From Actinomadura flavalba DSM 45200 (GTDB taxonomy: Bacteria > Actinomycetota > Actinomycetes > Streptosporangiales > Streptosporangiaceae), in NCBI RefSeq assembly GCF_000374305.1, contig NZ_KB894094.1, forward strand, positions 603,077 through 667,076: a stretch of DNA of 64,000 bases, read 5' to 3'. Both the position numbers and the translations under genes were made by a program. The notes below the pieces were generated by a model. That model saw only the letters and a program-made list of their open reading frames with translations. It did not search any database and was not told where the DNA came from. Below are positions 11,801 through 20,739 of this stretch, one piece after another (position 1 is the first letter of the stretch; every line of letters starts with the position of its first letter).

Positions 11801-12097
11801 ATGCTGACTGGGGATCTGGCCGCCCAGGCCGCCTGCCGAAACGCTGATCCCGATGCGCTGTTCGTGCAGGGTGCGGCACAGAACCGGGCGAAGACGATAT
11901 GTCGCGCATGTCCGGTACGAACGGAATGCCTCGCTGACGCGCTCGACAATCGCATCGAGTTCGGCGTCTGGGGCGGCATGACCGAACGTGAACGCCGCGC
12001 GCTGCTGCGCCGCAGGCCCGACGTCGATTCGTGGGCGGACCTGCTGGAAGAGGCGCGCGCCGAGTACGAGGAGAACGGCGACCTGGTGGCGAGCTGA
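11801..12097 (+). CDS. wblA: WhiB-family Fe-S regulator, WblA/WhiB4 type
   Basis: 98 residues from the ATG preceded by GAGGGG (11791-11796), which decides the start over the upstream TTG/ATG candidates. Four cysteines (AACRN, TICRACPVRTEC) would hold a 4Fe-4S cluster, and the GVWGG turn with the basic RERRALLRRRP tail would bind DNA or the sigma factor. The segments DPDALFVQGAAQNRAK and CLADALDNRIEFGVWGGMTE are characteristic of WblA (WhiB4 in mycobacteria), a redox-responsive regulator of development, antibiotic production and oxidative stress. It lies inside the otherwise contiguous glycogen/GlgE gene set. Confidence 0.9.
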   Translation: MLTGDLAAQAACRNADPDALFVQGAAQNRAKTICRACPVRTECLADALDNRIEFGVWGGMTERERRALLRRRPDVDSWADLLEEARAEYEENGDLVAS

Positions 12098-12140
12098 CGC
12101 CGCCCGCCGGACCGTCGGTGCCCGGGGTCATACTGGGGGC

Positions 12141-13007
12141 ATGGACGCGCAGGGTGCGCCGATCATGGAGTTCGTCCGCGCCGGGCGGGTGGGCGGTGGA
12201 ATCGCGTCCGCCGTCGGCTACCGGGCGGCGGGCCTTCCCGAGACGCTGCACCGGGGGCTGCCCTCTCCGTACCTGACGTTCATCTTCTCGCTCGACGGCC
12301 CGGTCGTCGGCGCCGACGACCCCGCCGCCGTCCGTGGCGCGGGCGGGTTCGGCTGCGACGTGCTCGTCGCCGGGCTGCATCCCCGGCCCACCTACGTCGT
12401 GCAGCCCGAACGTCAGTCCGGCGTGCAGCTCGCCGTGCACCCGCTCGCCGCCCGCGCCCTGTTCGGCGTGCGCGCCGCCGACCTGGGGACCGGTGCCGTC
12501 GAGGCCGCCGACCTGATCGGGCCGGGGGTCACCGACGTCTGGGAGCGGCTGCGGGAGGCGCCGTCGTGGGACGCGGCGTTCGCCGTCGTGGACGGGTTCC
12601 TGCGGGAGCGGTCCGGCGCCCGGCCGCCCCGCGACGAGCTGGCCGAGGCGTGGCGCTGGCTCGCCTGGCATCGCGGACGCGGTTCGGTGGACGGGCTCGC
12701 GCGGCACGTCGGGCTCAGCGCCCGGCAGCTCAGCACGCTGTTCCGCCGCGAACTCGGCCTGGGCCCCAAGGGCGTCAGCCGCCTGATGCGGTTCGACGCG
12801 GCGCGGCAGGCCATCGCCGCCGCCGTCGCCGCCGGGCGCGAGCCCGCCCTCGCCGGCGTCGCGCACCGCCACGGCTACTGCGACCAGGCGCACCTCGCGC
12901 GCGAGTTCCGGGAGTTCGCCGGGCTCGCGCCGAGCGCGTGGATCTCCGAGGAGCGCCGAAACATCCAAGCCGGGGGCCACCGGCGCGGGGAAGACTCCGA
13001 GGTATGA
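12141..13007 (+). CDS. AraC-family transcriptional regulator
   Basis: 288 residues. The N-terminal ~150 residues match the DUF6597-type effector domain (GYRAAGLPETLHRGLPSPYLT). The C-terminal double HTH shows GSVDGLARHVGLSARQLSTLF and PALAGVAHRHGYCDQAHLAR, the second HTH of AraC/XylS. The ATG at 12141 has GGGGG just upstream. Its stop overlaps the ATG of the VOC gene (ATGA), so it is co-translated with a probable target. The inducer is unknown. Confidence 0.88.
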   Translation: MDAQGAPIMEFVRAGRVGGGIASAVGYRAAGLPETLHRGLPSPYLTFIFSLDGPVVGADDPAAVRGAGGFGCDVLVAGLHPRPTYVVQPERQSGVQLAVHPLAARALFGVRAADLGTGAVEAADLIGPGVTDVWERLREAPSWDAAFAVVDGFLRERSGARPPRDELAEAWRWLAWHRGRGSVDGLARHVGLSARQLSTLFRRELGLGPKGVSRLMRFDAARQAIAAAVAAGREPALAGVAHRHGYCDQAHLAREFREFAGLAPSAWISEERRNIQAGGHRRGEDSEV

Positions 13008-13417
13008 ACACTTCGGAGACCACGCCCGCGCCCGTCGTCTGGCCGACCCTGTCGGCCCGCGACGCCCACGGGCTCATCGCCTTCCTGACCGGCACGTTCG
13101 GTTTCGTCGCGACCGCCGTCTACGCCGACGGCGACGTCGTCCAGCACGCCCAGCTCGACTGGCCCGAGGGCGGCGGCGTCATGCTCGGCTCGGTCAAGGA
13201 CGAGGGCGCCGACTGGTCCCGCGAACCGGGCAAGGCGGGCGTCTACGTCGTCACCGACCACGTGGACGACCTGTACGCCCGGGCGAAGGCCGCCGGGGCG
13301 GCCATCGTCCGCGAGCCCCGCGACGAGAGCTACGGCGGCCGCGACTTCATCGCCGCCGACCCCGAGGGCAACCTGTGGTCCTTCGGCTCCTACCGGGGCG
13401 AATCCGGCACGTCCTGA
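13004..13417 (+). CDS. VOC-superfamily (glyoxalase/bleomycin-resistance-like) protein
   Basis: 137 residues with the beta-alpha-beta-beta-beta fold pattern of the vicinal oxygen chelate superfamily and a typical ending, FIAADPEGNLWSFGSYRG. Proteins paired with this AraC type resemble the PhnB/YdeM-like VOC proteins. The metal ligands cannot be assigned with confidence, and enzyme versus binding-protein function is open. It starts inside the AraC stop codon overlap, so both are in one operon. Confidence 0.8.
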   Translation: MNTSETTPAPVVWPTLSARDAHGLIAFLTGTFGFVATAVYADGDVVQHAQLDWPEGGGVMLGSVKDEGADWSREPGKAGVYVVTDHVDDLYARAKAAGAAIVREPRDESYGGRDFIAADPEGNLWSFGSYRGESGTS

Positions 13418-13427
13418 CGCCGGGCGG

Positions 13428-13450
13428 CCCGCCCCGCCGTCCGGGGCGGG
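13428..13450. terminator. Bidirectional hairpin terminator
   Basis: A perfect 9-bp stem CCCGCCCCG/CGGGGCGGG with a 5-nt loop fills the gap between the convergent VOC and GntR genes. Confidence 0.75.
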
Positions 13451-14218
13451 TCACAGGTCGAGGGAGTAGTCCAGGACGACCTGGTCGGCCGGGAGGACGA
13501 TGTCGCGGCAGACCTCCATGACGCGGGCGCCCGCGAGCAGGCGGCGGGTGATCGTGACGACCGGGACGCCGTCGGCCATGCGCAGCGTCGCGGACTCGTC
13601 CGGCGTCGGCATGCGGGCCCGGACCGCCTCCTCGACGCGGGTGACCGCGTGGCCGAGGAAGCCGAGCTGGGCGAGGGTGCCGCCCGGCCAGGGCTCGTTC
13701 GCCGGGTCTGCGACCGGGGTGCCGCCGACGAGCGACCACGGCAGGTAGTTCGTCGAGATCTGCTGCGGCGTCCCCTTCGCGTGGAAGACGAAGTGGCGGC
13801 GGAGCAGCGGCGTCGCGTCCGGCAGCTCGAACAGCTCCGCGAGCTCGGGGGTGGCCTCGACCCGGGCGAAGGTCCGGTCGAGCCGGTAGTCCGACCAGGC
13901 CAGGTCGCGCTCGCGCGTGAACGTCGTCGCGGGCGGGTCCGGGCGCGGCGCGAAGGCGCGGTAGCGGTCCATCGCGACGCGGCGCAGCGGCGGCACCGCA
14001 CGGACGATCGTGCCGCCGCCCCGGCGCGTCTCGACCAGTCCCTCGCCGCGCAGCATCGCGATGGCCTGGCGGACGACGATCTCCGAGACGCCGTGCCGCT
14101 CGCGCAGCCGCGCCATCGTCGGCAGCCGCGACCCGGGCGGCAGCGCGCCCGCCCGGATCTCGGCGCGCAGCAGGGCGGCGATGCGCCGGTAGGCCGGACC
14201 TTCCCGCACTCGCGTCAC
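13451..14218 (-). CDS. GntR-family repressor, HutC/FarR type with UTRA domain
   Basis: 255 residues. An N-terminal winged HTH (RIAALLRAEIRAGALPPGSR, then MARLRERHGVSEIVVRQAI) is followed by a UTRA ligand domain ending in RDIVLPADQVVLDYSLDL. The family uses small effectors to release DNA. The divergently transcribed 68-residue gene starts 132 bp away, with a GTATAC-centred palindrome between them, so autoregulation and control of that small gene are likely. The effector is unknown. Confidence 0.88.
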   Translation of the reverse strand: MTRVREGPAYRRIAALLRAEIRAGALPPGSRLPTMARLRERHGVSEIVVRQAIAMLRGEGLVETRRGGGTIVRAVPPLRRVAMDRYRAFAPRPDPPATTFTRERDLAWSDYRLDRTFARVEATPELAELFELPDATPLLRRHFVFHAKGTPQQISTNYLPWSLVGGTPVADPANEPWPGGTLAQLGFLGHAVTRVEEAVRARMPTPDESATLRMADGVPVVTITRRLLAGARVMEVCRDIVLPADQVVLDYSLDL

Positions 14219-14306
14219 CTCCTCCGCCCCGGGGGCGCGGGCGACGCGCTAACCCCGGGGAGACGGTCCGCTTACGGACAGCTTGACACTCCACCGCCTC
14301 GGTATG

Positions 14307-14324
14307 ACTTTTGTATACAGAAGT
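14307..14324. promoter_or_regulatory. Palindromic operator for the GntR regulator
   Basis: ACTTTTGTATACAGAAGT pairs at eight of nine positions around a central GTATAC, the shape known for HutC/FarR-type GntR operators. It lies between the divergent GntR gene and the 68-residue gene, 27 bp upstream of the latter's start. A TTGACA at 14283-14288 could be its -35 box, which would place the operator in the core promoter. Confidence 0.65.
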
Positions 14325-14350
14325 GCCTCCCCGGGGAAAGGACGACCGCG

Positions 14351-14557
14351 ATGGGCGACTTCGAGGACGCGAAGTCCTCCGTCGAGTCCGAGTTCCCCGC
14401 CTGGCTGGTGTGGCGCAGCGACGCCGGACGCTGGTACGCCACCCGCCGGGGCGACCTGACGGACGCCCAGCTCGAAGCCGGTCAGGCGATGACCGTCGCG
14501 GCCGACGACGAACCCGGGCTGCGGGCCCTGCTGACCGAGCAGCGGGGTCGCGGATGA
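14351..14557 (+). CDS. 68-residue conserved hypothetical protein controlled by GntR
   Basis: The ATG follows GGGGAAAGGACG. The product is acidic and soluble, with two aromatic pairs (AWLVWRSDAGRWYATRRGDL). It resembles small actinobacterial proteins of unknown function encoded beside GntR regulators. No catalytic motif or membrane segment is seen. The divergent arrangement and the operator suggest that it is the regulator's main target. Confidence 0.6.
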   Translation: MGDFEDAKSSVESEFPAWLVWRSDAGRWYATRRGDLTDAQLEAGQAMTVAADDEPGLRALLTEQRGRG

Positions 14558-14885
14558 GCCGGGCCGCCGCGCCGGAGACGGCGTCCGGCCCGCCGTACGG
14601 GGGCGGGCCGGGCCGCCGTGACGCCAGATACCTCTGGCGTCCGGGTGACAGGAGAGGCACTTCCCCGCGAACGTGACCGCGCGGGCGCCGGCCATCGGCG
14701 CGACCCCTGGCGAAGACGCCGCCGCCCGCGCGGGCACCCGCCCGTCACGTCCGCGCCACGCAACGTGAGTGAAGTGCGGAAAGTGGGTAAATGCGGAGGG
14801 TCGCCCGCGTTGGATCAGGCTCCGACCGGGTAGAGCGCCTGCGAGGCAGGCCAGACGGTCAGGCGGTGGAGGGAGCCACATCACC
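14558..14885. other. Intergenic region upstream of glgB
   Basis: About 330 bases. It holds the 14620-14641 hairpin and, from about 14760, a region of lower GC. A frame open from GTG 14769 would extend GlgB by 39 residues, but it lacks family similarity. Around 14826-14853 the sequence superficially resembles a tRNA D-arm and anticodon stem but is not a tRNA (see rejected items). No clear promoter was identified. Confidence 0.4.
14620..14641 (+). terminator. Hairpin downstream of the 68-residue gene
   Basis: A perfect 9-bp stem GACGCCAGA/TCTGGCGTC with TACC loop lies 62 bp after the small gene's stop. It has no U-tract. Termination is the simplest reading, but an operator role in front of glgB cannot be excluded. 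Confidence 0.5.
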
Positions 14886-17135
14886 ATGGCACGAGTGACG
14901 CGCGCGGAGATCGACCGGCTCGTCGGCGGCGAACACCACGATCCGCACTCGGTCCTCGGCGCGCACCCCGGCCGTGACGGCATCATGATCCGCGCGCTGC
15001 GCCCGCTCGCCGACCGCGTCGACGTCGTCCTGCCGGACGGCGAGCGCCACCGGCTGCGGCACTACCACGGCGGCGTGTTCACCGGCACGATCCCGCCCGG
15101 CACCGCCCTGTCCGGCGACGACCCCGAGCAGCCGCCGCTCGCCGTCCCCGACTACCGCCTCGCCGTCACCTACGACGGCACCGAGTCGGTCCAGGACGAC
15201 CCCTACCGCCACCTGCCCACGCTCGGCGAACTCGACCTGCACCTCATCGGTGAGGGCCGCCACGAGGAGCTGTGGCAGGCCCTCGGCGCCCGCACCCGCG
15301 CCTACGCGTCGGCGTTCGGCGAGGTCACCGGCGTCGCGTTCGCGGTGTGGGCGCCGAACGCGCGGGGCGTCCGCGTCATCGGTGAGTTCAACCACTGGGA
15401 CGGCCGCGCGTTCCCGATGCGGTCGCTGGGCTCGTCGGGCGTGTGGGAGCTGTTCGTGCCCGGCGCCGGCGACGGCGACGCCTACAAGTTCGAGATCCTC
15501 GGCGCCGACGGGCAGTGGCGCGGCAAGGCCGACCCCATGGCCCGGTACGCCGAGCAGCCGCCGCGCACCGCGTCACGCGTCTTCACCAGCGCCTACGCCT
15601 GGGGCGACGACGCGTGGATGGAGCAGCGCAAGGAACGCTCCTACGTGCACGAGCCGATGAGCGTCTACGAGGTGCACCTGGGCTCGTGGCGGCAGGGCCT
15701 CGGCTACCGGGAGCTGGCCGAGGAGCTGACCGCCTACGTCTCCGACATGGGCTTCACGCACGTGGAGTTCCTGCCGGTCGCCGAGCACCCGTACGGGCCG
15801 TCCTGGGGCTACCAGGTGACGTCGTACTACGCGCCGACGTCCCGGTTCGGCGACCCCGACGACTTCCGGTACCTGGTCGACCGGCTGCACCAGGCGGGCG
15901 TCGGCGTCATCGTCGACTGGGTGCCCGCGCACTTCCCCAAGGACGAGTGGGCGCTGGCTCGCTTCGACGGCACCACGCTCTACGAGCACGGCGACCCGCA
16001 GCGCGGCGAGCATCCCGACTGGGGCACGCTGGTGTTCGACTTCGGCCGCACCGAGGTCCGCAACTTCCTCGTCGCCAACGCCGCGTTCTGGCTGGAGGAG
16101 TTCCACGTCGACGGGCTGCGCGTCGACGCCGTCGCCTCGATGCTCTACCTCGACTATTCGCGCGAGGACGGCCAGTGGACGCCGAACATCTACGGCGGCC
16201 GGGAGAACCTGGAGGCGATCTCGTTCCTCCAGGAGATGAACGCGACCGTCTACAAGCGCAGCCCCGGCGTCGTCACGATCGCGGAGGAGTCGACGGCGTG
16301 GCCGGGGGTGTCGCGGCCGACGCACCTGGGCGGGCTCGGGTTCGGGTTCAAGTGGAACATGGGGTGGATGCACGACACGCTCCACTACCTGGAGCACGAG
16401 CCGCTGTTCCGCAACTACCACCACGGCGAGCTGACGTTCTCGCTGGTGTACGCGTTCTCCGAGAACTACGTGCTGCCGCTGTCGCACGACGAGGTCGTCC
16501 ATCTCAAGGGGTCGCTGCTCGGCAAGATGCCCGGCGACTCGTGGAACAAGTTCGCGGGGCTGCGGGTGCTGCTGGCCTACATGTGGTCGCATCCGGGCAA
16601 GCAGCTCCTGTTCATGGGCGGCGAGTTCGGGCAGGGCGCCGAGTGGGCCGAGGACCGGGGGCTCGACTGGTGGCTGCTCGACAGCGCCGCCGAGGGCGCC
16701 CACCACATCGGCGTGCAGAAGCTCGTCCGCGACATGAACCGGCGCTACAAGGAGTTTCCCGCGCTGTGGGCGCGCGACAACGAGCCCGACGGCTTCGAGT
16801 GGATCGACGCCAACGACGCGAGCGGCAACGTCCTGACGTTCCTGCGGCGCGGCGGCGACGGCCGGGTGCTGGCGTGCGCGTTCAACTTCTCCGGCGCCCC
16901 GCACGAGAACTACCGGATCGGCCTGCCGCACACCGGGGTCTGGCGCGAGGTGCTCAACACCGACGCGTTCGAGTACGGCGGCAGCGGCGTCGGCAACCTC
17001 GGCCGCGTCGAGGCGCACGACGTCCCGCACCACGCGATGCCCGCGTCGGCGGAGCTGCGCGTCCCGCCGCTGGGCGCGGTGTGGCTCGTTCCGGACGAGA
17101 CGCCCGCCGAGCCTCGCACGCCCGGGGCGTCATAG
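14886..17135 (+). CDS. glgB: 1,4-alpha-glucan branching enzyme
   Basis: 749 residues; GH13_9/CBM48 branching enzyme adding alpha-1,6 branches to the GlgE or GlgA glucan. Two N-terminal beta domains ([32 protein letters not shown]) precede the barrel. The nucleophile is Asp414 ([15 protein letters not shown]), the acid Glu467 ([15 protein letters not shown]) and the transition-state Asp lies in LSHDEVVH. The ATG at 14886 has GGAGGGAG upstream and gives the family N-terminus [19 protein letters not shown]. It is separated from its functional partners glgE-treS-mak by unrelated regulators. Confidence 0.96.
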   Translation: MARVTRAEIDRLVGGEHHDPHSVLGAHPGRDGIMIRALRPLADRVDVVLPDGERHRLRHYHGGVFTGTIPPGTALSGDDPEQPPLAVPDYRLAVTYDGTESVQDDPYRHLPTLGELDLHLIGEGRHEELWQALGARTRAYASAFGEVTGVAFAVWAPNARGVRVIGEFNHWDGRAFPMRSLGSSGVWELFVPGAGDGDAYKFEILGADGQWRGKADPMARYAEQPPRTASRVFTSAYAWGDDAWMEQRKERSYVHEPMSVYEVHLGSWRQGLGYRELAEELTAYVSDMGFTHVEFLPVAEHPYGPSWGYQVTSYYAPTSRFGDPDDFRYLVDRLHQAGVGVIVDWVPAHFPKDEWALARFDGTTLYEHGDPQRGEHPDWGTLVFDFGRTEVRNFLVANAAFWLEEFHVDGLRVDAVASMLYLDYSREDGQWTPNIYGGRENLEAISFLQEMNATVYKRSPGVVTIAEESTAWPGVSRPTHLGGLGFGFKWNMGWMHDTLHYLEHEPLFRNYHHGELTFSLVYAFSENYVLPLSHDEVVHLKGSLLGKMPGDSWNKFAGLRVLLAYMWSHPGKQLLFMGGEFGQGAEWAEDRGLDWWLLDSAAEGAHHIGVQKLVRDMNRRYKEFPALWARDNEPDGFEWIDANDASGNVLTFLRRGGDGRVLACAFNFSGAPHENYRIGLPHTGVWREVLNTDAFEYGGSGVGNLGRVEAHDVPHHAMPASAELRVPPLGAVWLVPDETPAEPRTPGAS

Positions 17136-17144
17136 GGTCGGCGG

Positions 17145-17507
17145 ATGAGCGTTCCGCACCTGCACCGCGTGCCCGGCCGGTTCGTCGTGGAGCATCTGGC
17201 GCACGCGACGCTGCCCGAGGACGACGAGTGGGTCGCGCTCGTCCGGGCGCCGGAGGGGCTGACGGTCGTGCGCGAGGCGCCGCCCTGGGTCGAGGCCGAG
17301 CGCTGGACGGGCTTCTACGCCGACACCCCGTCCGGCACGGGCGCGCCCGGCGTGCTCGCCGCGATCCTGGCGCCGCTCGCCGACGCCGCGCTGCCGGTGT
17401 TCGTCGCCTCGACCTACCACGCCGACCTGGTGCTGGTGCCCGAGGACGACGCCGAGCGCGCCGCCGGGACGCTGCGCGGCGCGGGCGTCCGCGTCACCGT
17501 GGGCTGA
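17145..17507 (+). CDS. ACT-domain (CASTOR/ACT_7-like) protein
   Basis: 120 residues beginning 9 bp after glgB, so probably in the same transcript. The pattern (LVRAPEGLTVVREAPPW, then GVLAAILAPLADAALPVFVASTYHADLVLV) matches the short ACT-like proteins that bind amino acids. There is no catalytic domain. The role and ligand are unknown. Confidence 0.72.
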   Translation: MSVPHLHRVPGRFVVEHLAHATLPEDDEWVALVRAPEGLTVVREAPPWVEAERWTGFYADTPSGTGAPGVLAAILAPLADAALPVFVASTYHADLVLVPEDDAERAAGTLRGAGVRVTVG

Positions 17508-17511
17508 GCCG

Positions 17512-18390
17512 TCAGCGGCGCCGGGCGGGCAGGCGGTCCAGCAGCCAGCGCGGGCCGAGCACGGACGCGCCCGCGGCCTCACAGCGGGCGCGCAGTTCGC
17601 GGTCGGCGGTGACGACGAGGTAGCGGACGTCGGGGTCGGGGTCGGTGACGAGGGCGACGATGTGGTCGTCGCCGCTGCCCGGCGCGGCGACGACGGTGAC
17701 GTCCGGGCTGGGCTCGGCGGCGACGCCGCGCGCCGCCCCCTCCACGACCAGGACGATCTCCGGGTAGGCCAGCGGATAGGGCGCGGCGCCCTCCGGCAGG
17801 CGGACGCCCCCGGACGCCAGCGTCCGCAGGTCGTCGCGCAGCCGGGCGTTGGCGCCCGCGCGGTCCTTCCACCAGCCGTCGGCGCGCGCCCCGACGACGT
17901 TCGCCGCGTCCACCACCAGCACGATCCGGCTCAAAGCGACCTCCAGAGACGTCCATCCGCGGGCGAACGGGGGAAACAGCCGGCGGTCCCGCACCCGCTC
18001 GGCCCGGACCCAGGCGGCGCGCCGGGTCTCCCGCGACGCGGCCCGCACGACCGGCCGCTCCGCGACCGACGCGATCACCGACGTGTAGGCCCAGCCGCCG
18101 TGGTCCTCGACGGACGCGCCGTGCACCCGGACCAGCGCGGTGTCCAGTGTGGACTCCTCGGCCGTCTCGCGCAGCGCCCCGGCGACCGGGTCCTCGTGGC
18201 TGTGCCGGGCGCCGCCGAACATGCCCCACGTGCCGCCGCCGATCCCCCACCAGGCGCGCTGCTGGAGCAGGACGCGGACGATCCCGGCGGCGTCGCGGTG
18301 GAACAGCAGCAGGCCCGACGCCCCGTACCGGCCCCAATGCGTGTGGCCCTGGACGCAGCGCGCCCAGCCGTCGCCGTCACCGTCAGCCAT
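17512..18390 (-). CDS. Fusion of NUDIX hydrolase and NYN/PIN-like nuclease domain
   Basis: 292 residues with two domains. Residues ~20-145 are a NUDIX domain: the box reads G60-x5-E66-x7-R74-E75-x2-E78-E79, with all metal-binding positions intact, so hydrolysis of a nucleoside diphosphate-linked substrate is expected. Residues ~154-290 match the NYN/PIN-like ribonuclease fold, with acidic positions Asp161 (VLVVDAANVVG, Asn164), Asp241-Asp242 (GSGDDHIV) and Asp263 (VVTADREL). The combination suggests processing of an RNA end or nucleotide cofactor. It is convergent with the ACT gene and divergent from the thioesterase. Both domain calls are good; the substrate is not known. Confidence 0.82.
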   Translation of the reverse strand: MADGDGDGWARCVQGHTHWGRYGASGLLLFHRDAAGIVRVLLQQRAWWGIGGGTWGMFGGARHSHEDPVAGALRETAEESTLDTALVRVHGASVEDHGGWAYTSVIASVAERPVVRAASRETRRAAWVRAERVRDRRLFPPFARGWTSLEVALSRIVLVVDAANVVGARADGWWKDRAGANARLRDDLRTLASGGVRLPEGAAPYPLAYPEIVLVVEGAARGVAAEPSPDVTVVAAPGSGDDHIVALVTDPDPDVRYLVVTADRELRARCEAAGASVLGPRWLLDRLPARRR

Positions 18391-18495
18391 GCGGACGAAC
18401 CTATCCTCCGGGTCGTCTCAGTACGGTGGACACGTCATTTGTCAGCTTTCAGCCGACGCCGGTGAGCAACCGCACATCGCCCGCCGCACCCCGAA

Positions 18496-18510
18496 CCGAA
18501 TACGATTCGG
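18496..18510. promoter_or_regulatory. Small perfect palindrome upstream of the thioesterase gene
   Basis: CCGAAT-ACG-ATTCGG, perfect 6-bp arms, lies 27 bp upstream of the thioesterase start in the divergent intergenic region. It overlaps a TACGAT that could serve as a -10 box. It may be a repressor site or a short hairpin. Confidence 0.4.
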
Positions 18511-18537
18511 CTGATCGCACCCGTGAGGAGACCCCCG

Positions 18538-19014
18538 TTGAGCCTGGACATCGACAGCGCGACCGCCGACCTGTGGAACAACGCCACCGGCGCGGAACTG
18601 ATCCAGGCCATCGCCGACGGCAGGTTCCCCCAGCTCACCGACATCAACGACCACATCGGGCAGATCATCACCCGCGCCGAGCCCGGTCACGTCGAGATCT
18701 CCTGGACGCCCGCCGAGAAGCTGTGCAACCCCGGCGGCACCGTGCACGGCGGCTACATCGCGATGATCCTCGACAACGCCGTCTGCCTCGCGGGCGCGTC
18801 CACCGGCGCCAGGTTCATGCCGATGCTCACCCTCAACCTGAACGTCGACTACCTGCGTCCCGTCCTGGCGGGCACGCGGTACACCGTCGTCGGCACCTGC
18901 GTGCACCCCGGTTCCGTCCGCCTGGTGTCCAACGCCGTCCTCACCGGACCCGACGGCCGTCCCGCCGCCCAGGCCAGCGCGAGCGTCCTGCCGAACCGCG
19001 CGTTCGCCCGCTGA
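18538..19014 (+). CDS. PaaI-family hotdog thioesterase
   Basis: 158 residues from TTG 18538, chosen because GAGGAG (18525-18530) sits seven bases upstream; a GTG at 18523 lies on that ribosome site. The hotdog signature is NPGGTVHGGYIAMILDNAVCLAG, with the HGG turn and the catalytic Asp of LDNA, followed by TLNLNVDYLRPVLAG. Such enzymes hydrolyse acyl-CoA or phenylacetyl-CoA-type thioesters. The substrate is not predictable here. The SppA gene follows after 21 bp. Confidence 0.85.
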   Translation: MSLDIDSATADLWNNATGAELIQAIADGRFPQLTDINDHIGQIITRAEPGHVEISWTPAEKLCNPGGTVHGGYIAMILDNAVCLAGASTGARFMPMLTLNLNVDYLRPVLAGTRYTVVGTCVHPGSVRLVSNAVLTGPDGRPAAQASASVLPNRAFAR

Positions 19015-19035
19015 CCCACCGCATAGGCTGGGGCC

Positions 19036-20739
19036 ATGGTGGACCCCGGTACAGTCGTGAACGTCATCCGTGAGGCCCGCGAACGCCGCACGGCCCCGCT
19101 GATCCTCGAACTCGACCTCGCGGACGGGATCGTGGAGGCTCCCCCCGCCGACCCCCTGTCCGCGCTCATGACGCTGCGCCGCACGCACCTGCACGACGTG
19201 CTCGGCGGGCTGCGGCGGGCCCGCACCGACCCCCGCGTCAAGGCGCTCGTCGTCAAGGTGTCCGGTGGCACGGCGCTGGCGATGGCGCAGGAGCTGCGCG
19301 ACGCCGTGGCCGCGTTCCGCGCGGCGGGCAAGCTCGCCGTCGCCTGGGCCGAGACGTTCGGCGAGGGCGGGCGCGGCAACGTCCCCTACTACCTCGCGAC
19401 CGGGTTCGACGAGGTGTGGCTCCAGCCGTCCGGCGAGGTCGGGCTGACCGGCATCGCGCTGGAGGAGCCGTTCTTCGGCGGCGCGCTGGAGAAGGCGGGC
19501 GTCAAGCCCGAGTTCGCCAAGCGGCACGAGTACAAGACGATGGCGAACACGTTCATGGAACGCGCCTACACGCCCGCGCACGAGGAGTCGTCGCAGCGGC
19601 TCGTCGACTCCCTGGCCGACCAGATCGCCGCCGGTGTCGCCGCCGCGCGCGGCATCGACGTCGCGGAGGTGCGCGCGCTGATCGACCGGGGCCCGCTGCT
19701 GGCCGCCGAGGCGCTGGACGCGCGCCTGGTCGACCGGCTCGGCTACCGCGACGAGGTGTACGCGCACGTCCGCGAGCGCGTCGGCGGGCAGCCGCTGCTG
19801 CGGTTCGTCAACCGGTACAACCGGGCGCAGAGCGTCGCGAAGAAGCTCCCCAAGCCGGGCAAGCACGACGCGATCGCGCTGATCACCGGGCAGGGGCCGA
19901 TCCGGCTCGGCCGCTCCGGGCGCGGCGGGCCGCTGCCCACGCAGGGCCCGTCGATGGGGTCGGACACGATCTCCGCCGCGTTCCGCGCCGCCGTCCGCGA
20001 CGACCGCGTCAAGGCGATCGTGTTCCGGGTGAACAGCCCCGGCGGGTCGGCGGTCGCGTCCGACACGATCTGGCGCGAGGTGCAGCTCGCCCGCGAGGCG
20101 GGCAAACCCGTCGTGGTGTCGATGGGGAACGTCGCCGCGTCCGGCGGCTACTACGTCGCGATGGGCGCCGACACGATCGTCGCGCAGCCCGGCACGATCA
20201 CCGGGTCGATCGGCGTCGTCGTCGGCAAGGCCGTCGTCAACGACCTGCTCGCCCGCGTCGGCGTCGGGCTCGGGCACGTCACCTCCGGCGACCACGCCCG
20301 CATGTTCTCCGCCACCAAGGACTTCTCCGACTCCGAGTGGGCGCGCGTCAACGCCTCCCTCGACGCGATCTACGCCGACTTCACCGGCAAGGCCGCGCGG
20401 GGCCGGGGCATGACGCCCGAGAAGATGCACGAGCTGGCGCGCGGACGCGTCTGGACCGGCGCCGACGCCCACGCCAACGGCCTGGTGGACGAGCTGGGCG
20501 GCCTCGACCACGCGCTCGGCCTGGCCCGCGAGAAGGCGGGGCTGGCCGCGACGGCGCCCGTCCGGCCGTTCCCGCACGGCTCCCCGCTCGACCGGCTGCG
20601 CCCGCCGGAGTCCAGCGACGACCGCACCGCCGCGTCGGCCCGCTTCGACGGCTGGGGCGCGCTGAGCGGCGCGGCGGCGCGGCTGGGCCTGCCCGCGGCG
20701 GGGCCGCTGACGCTGCCGGGCGCGTGGGAGATCCGCTGA
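19036..20739 (+). CDS. sppA: Signal peptide peptidase SppA, long (two-domain) type
   Basis: 567 residues with tandem ClpP-like folds as in the 67-kDa E. coli SppA (peptidase family S49). The Ser/Lys dyad is split between domains: Lys167 in HEYKTMANTF and Ser369 in GNVAASGGYYVAMGADTI, a spacing of about 200 residues as in the family. It degrades cleaved signal peptides. Unlike E. coli SppA, no N-terminal transmembrane helix is visible (MVDPGTVVNVIREARERRT), so it may be cytosolic or peripherally attached. The 3' end overlaps the flavin reductase reading frame. Confidence 0.9.
   Translation: MVDPGTVVNVIREARERRTAPLILELDLADGIVEAPPADPLSALMTLRRTHLHDVLGGLRRARTDPRVKALVVKVSGGTALAMAQELRDAVAAFRAAGKLAVAWAETFGEGGRGNVPYYLATGFDEVWLQPSGEVGLTGIALEEPFFGGALEKAGVKPEFAKRHEYKTMANTFMERAYTPAHEESSQRLVDSLADQIAAGVAAARGIDVAEVRALIDRGPLLAAEALDARLVDRLGYRDEVYAHVRERVGGQPLLRFVNRYNRAQSVAKKLPKPGKHDAIALITGQGPIRLGRSGRGGPLPTQGPSMGSDTISAAFRAAVRDDRVKAIVFRVNSPGGSAVASDTIWREVQLAREAGKPVVVSMGNVAASGGYYVAMGADTIVAQPGTITGSIGVVVGKAVVNDLLARVGVGLGHVTSGDHARMFSATKDFSDSEWARVNASLDAIYADFTGKAARGRGMTPEKMHELARGRVWTGADAHANGLVDELGGLDHALGLAREKAGLAATAPVRPFPHGSPLDRLRPPESSDDRTAASARFDGWGALSGAAARLGLPAAGPLTLPGAWEIR

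Noticed and set aside
14819..14875. tRNA-like stretch upstream of glgB (GGGTAGAGCGCCTGCGAGGC)
   Set aside because: It resembles a D-arm plus anticodon stem, but the apparent anticodon loop has three bases, no T-arm GTTCRA follows, and the acceptor ends do not pair.
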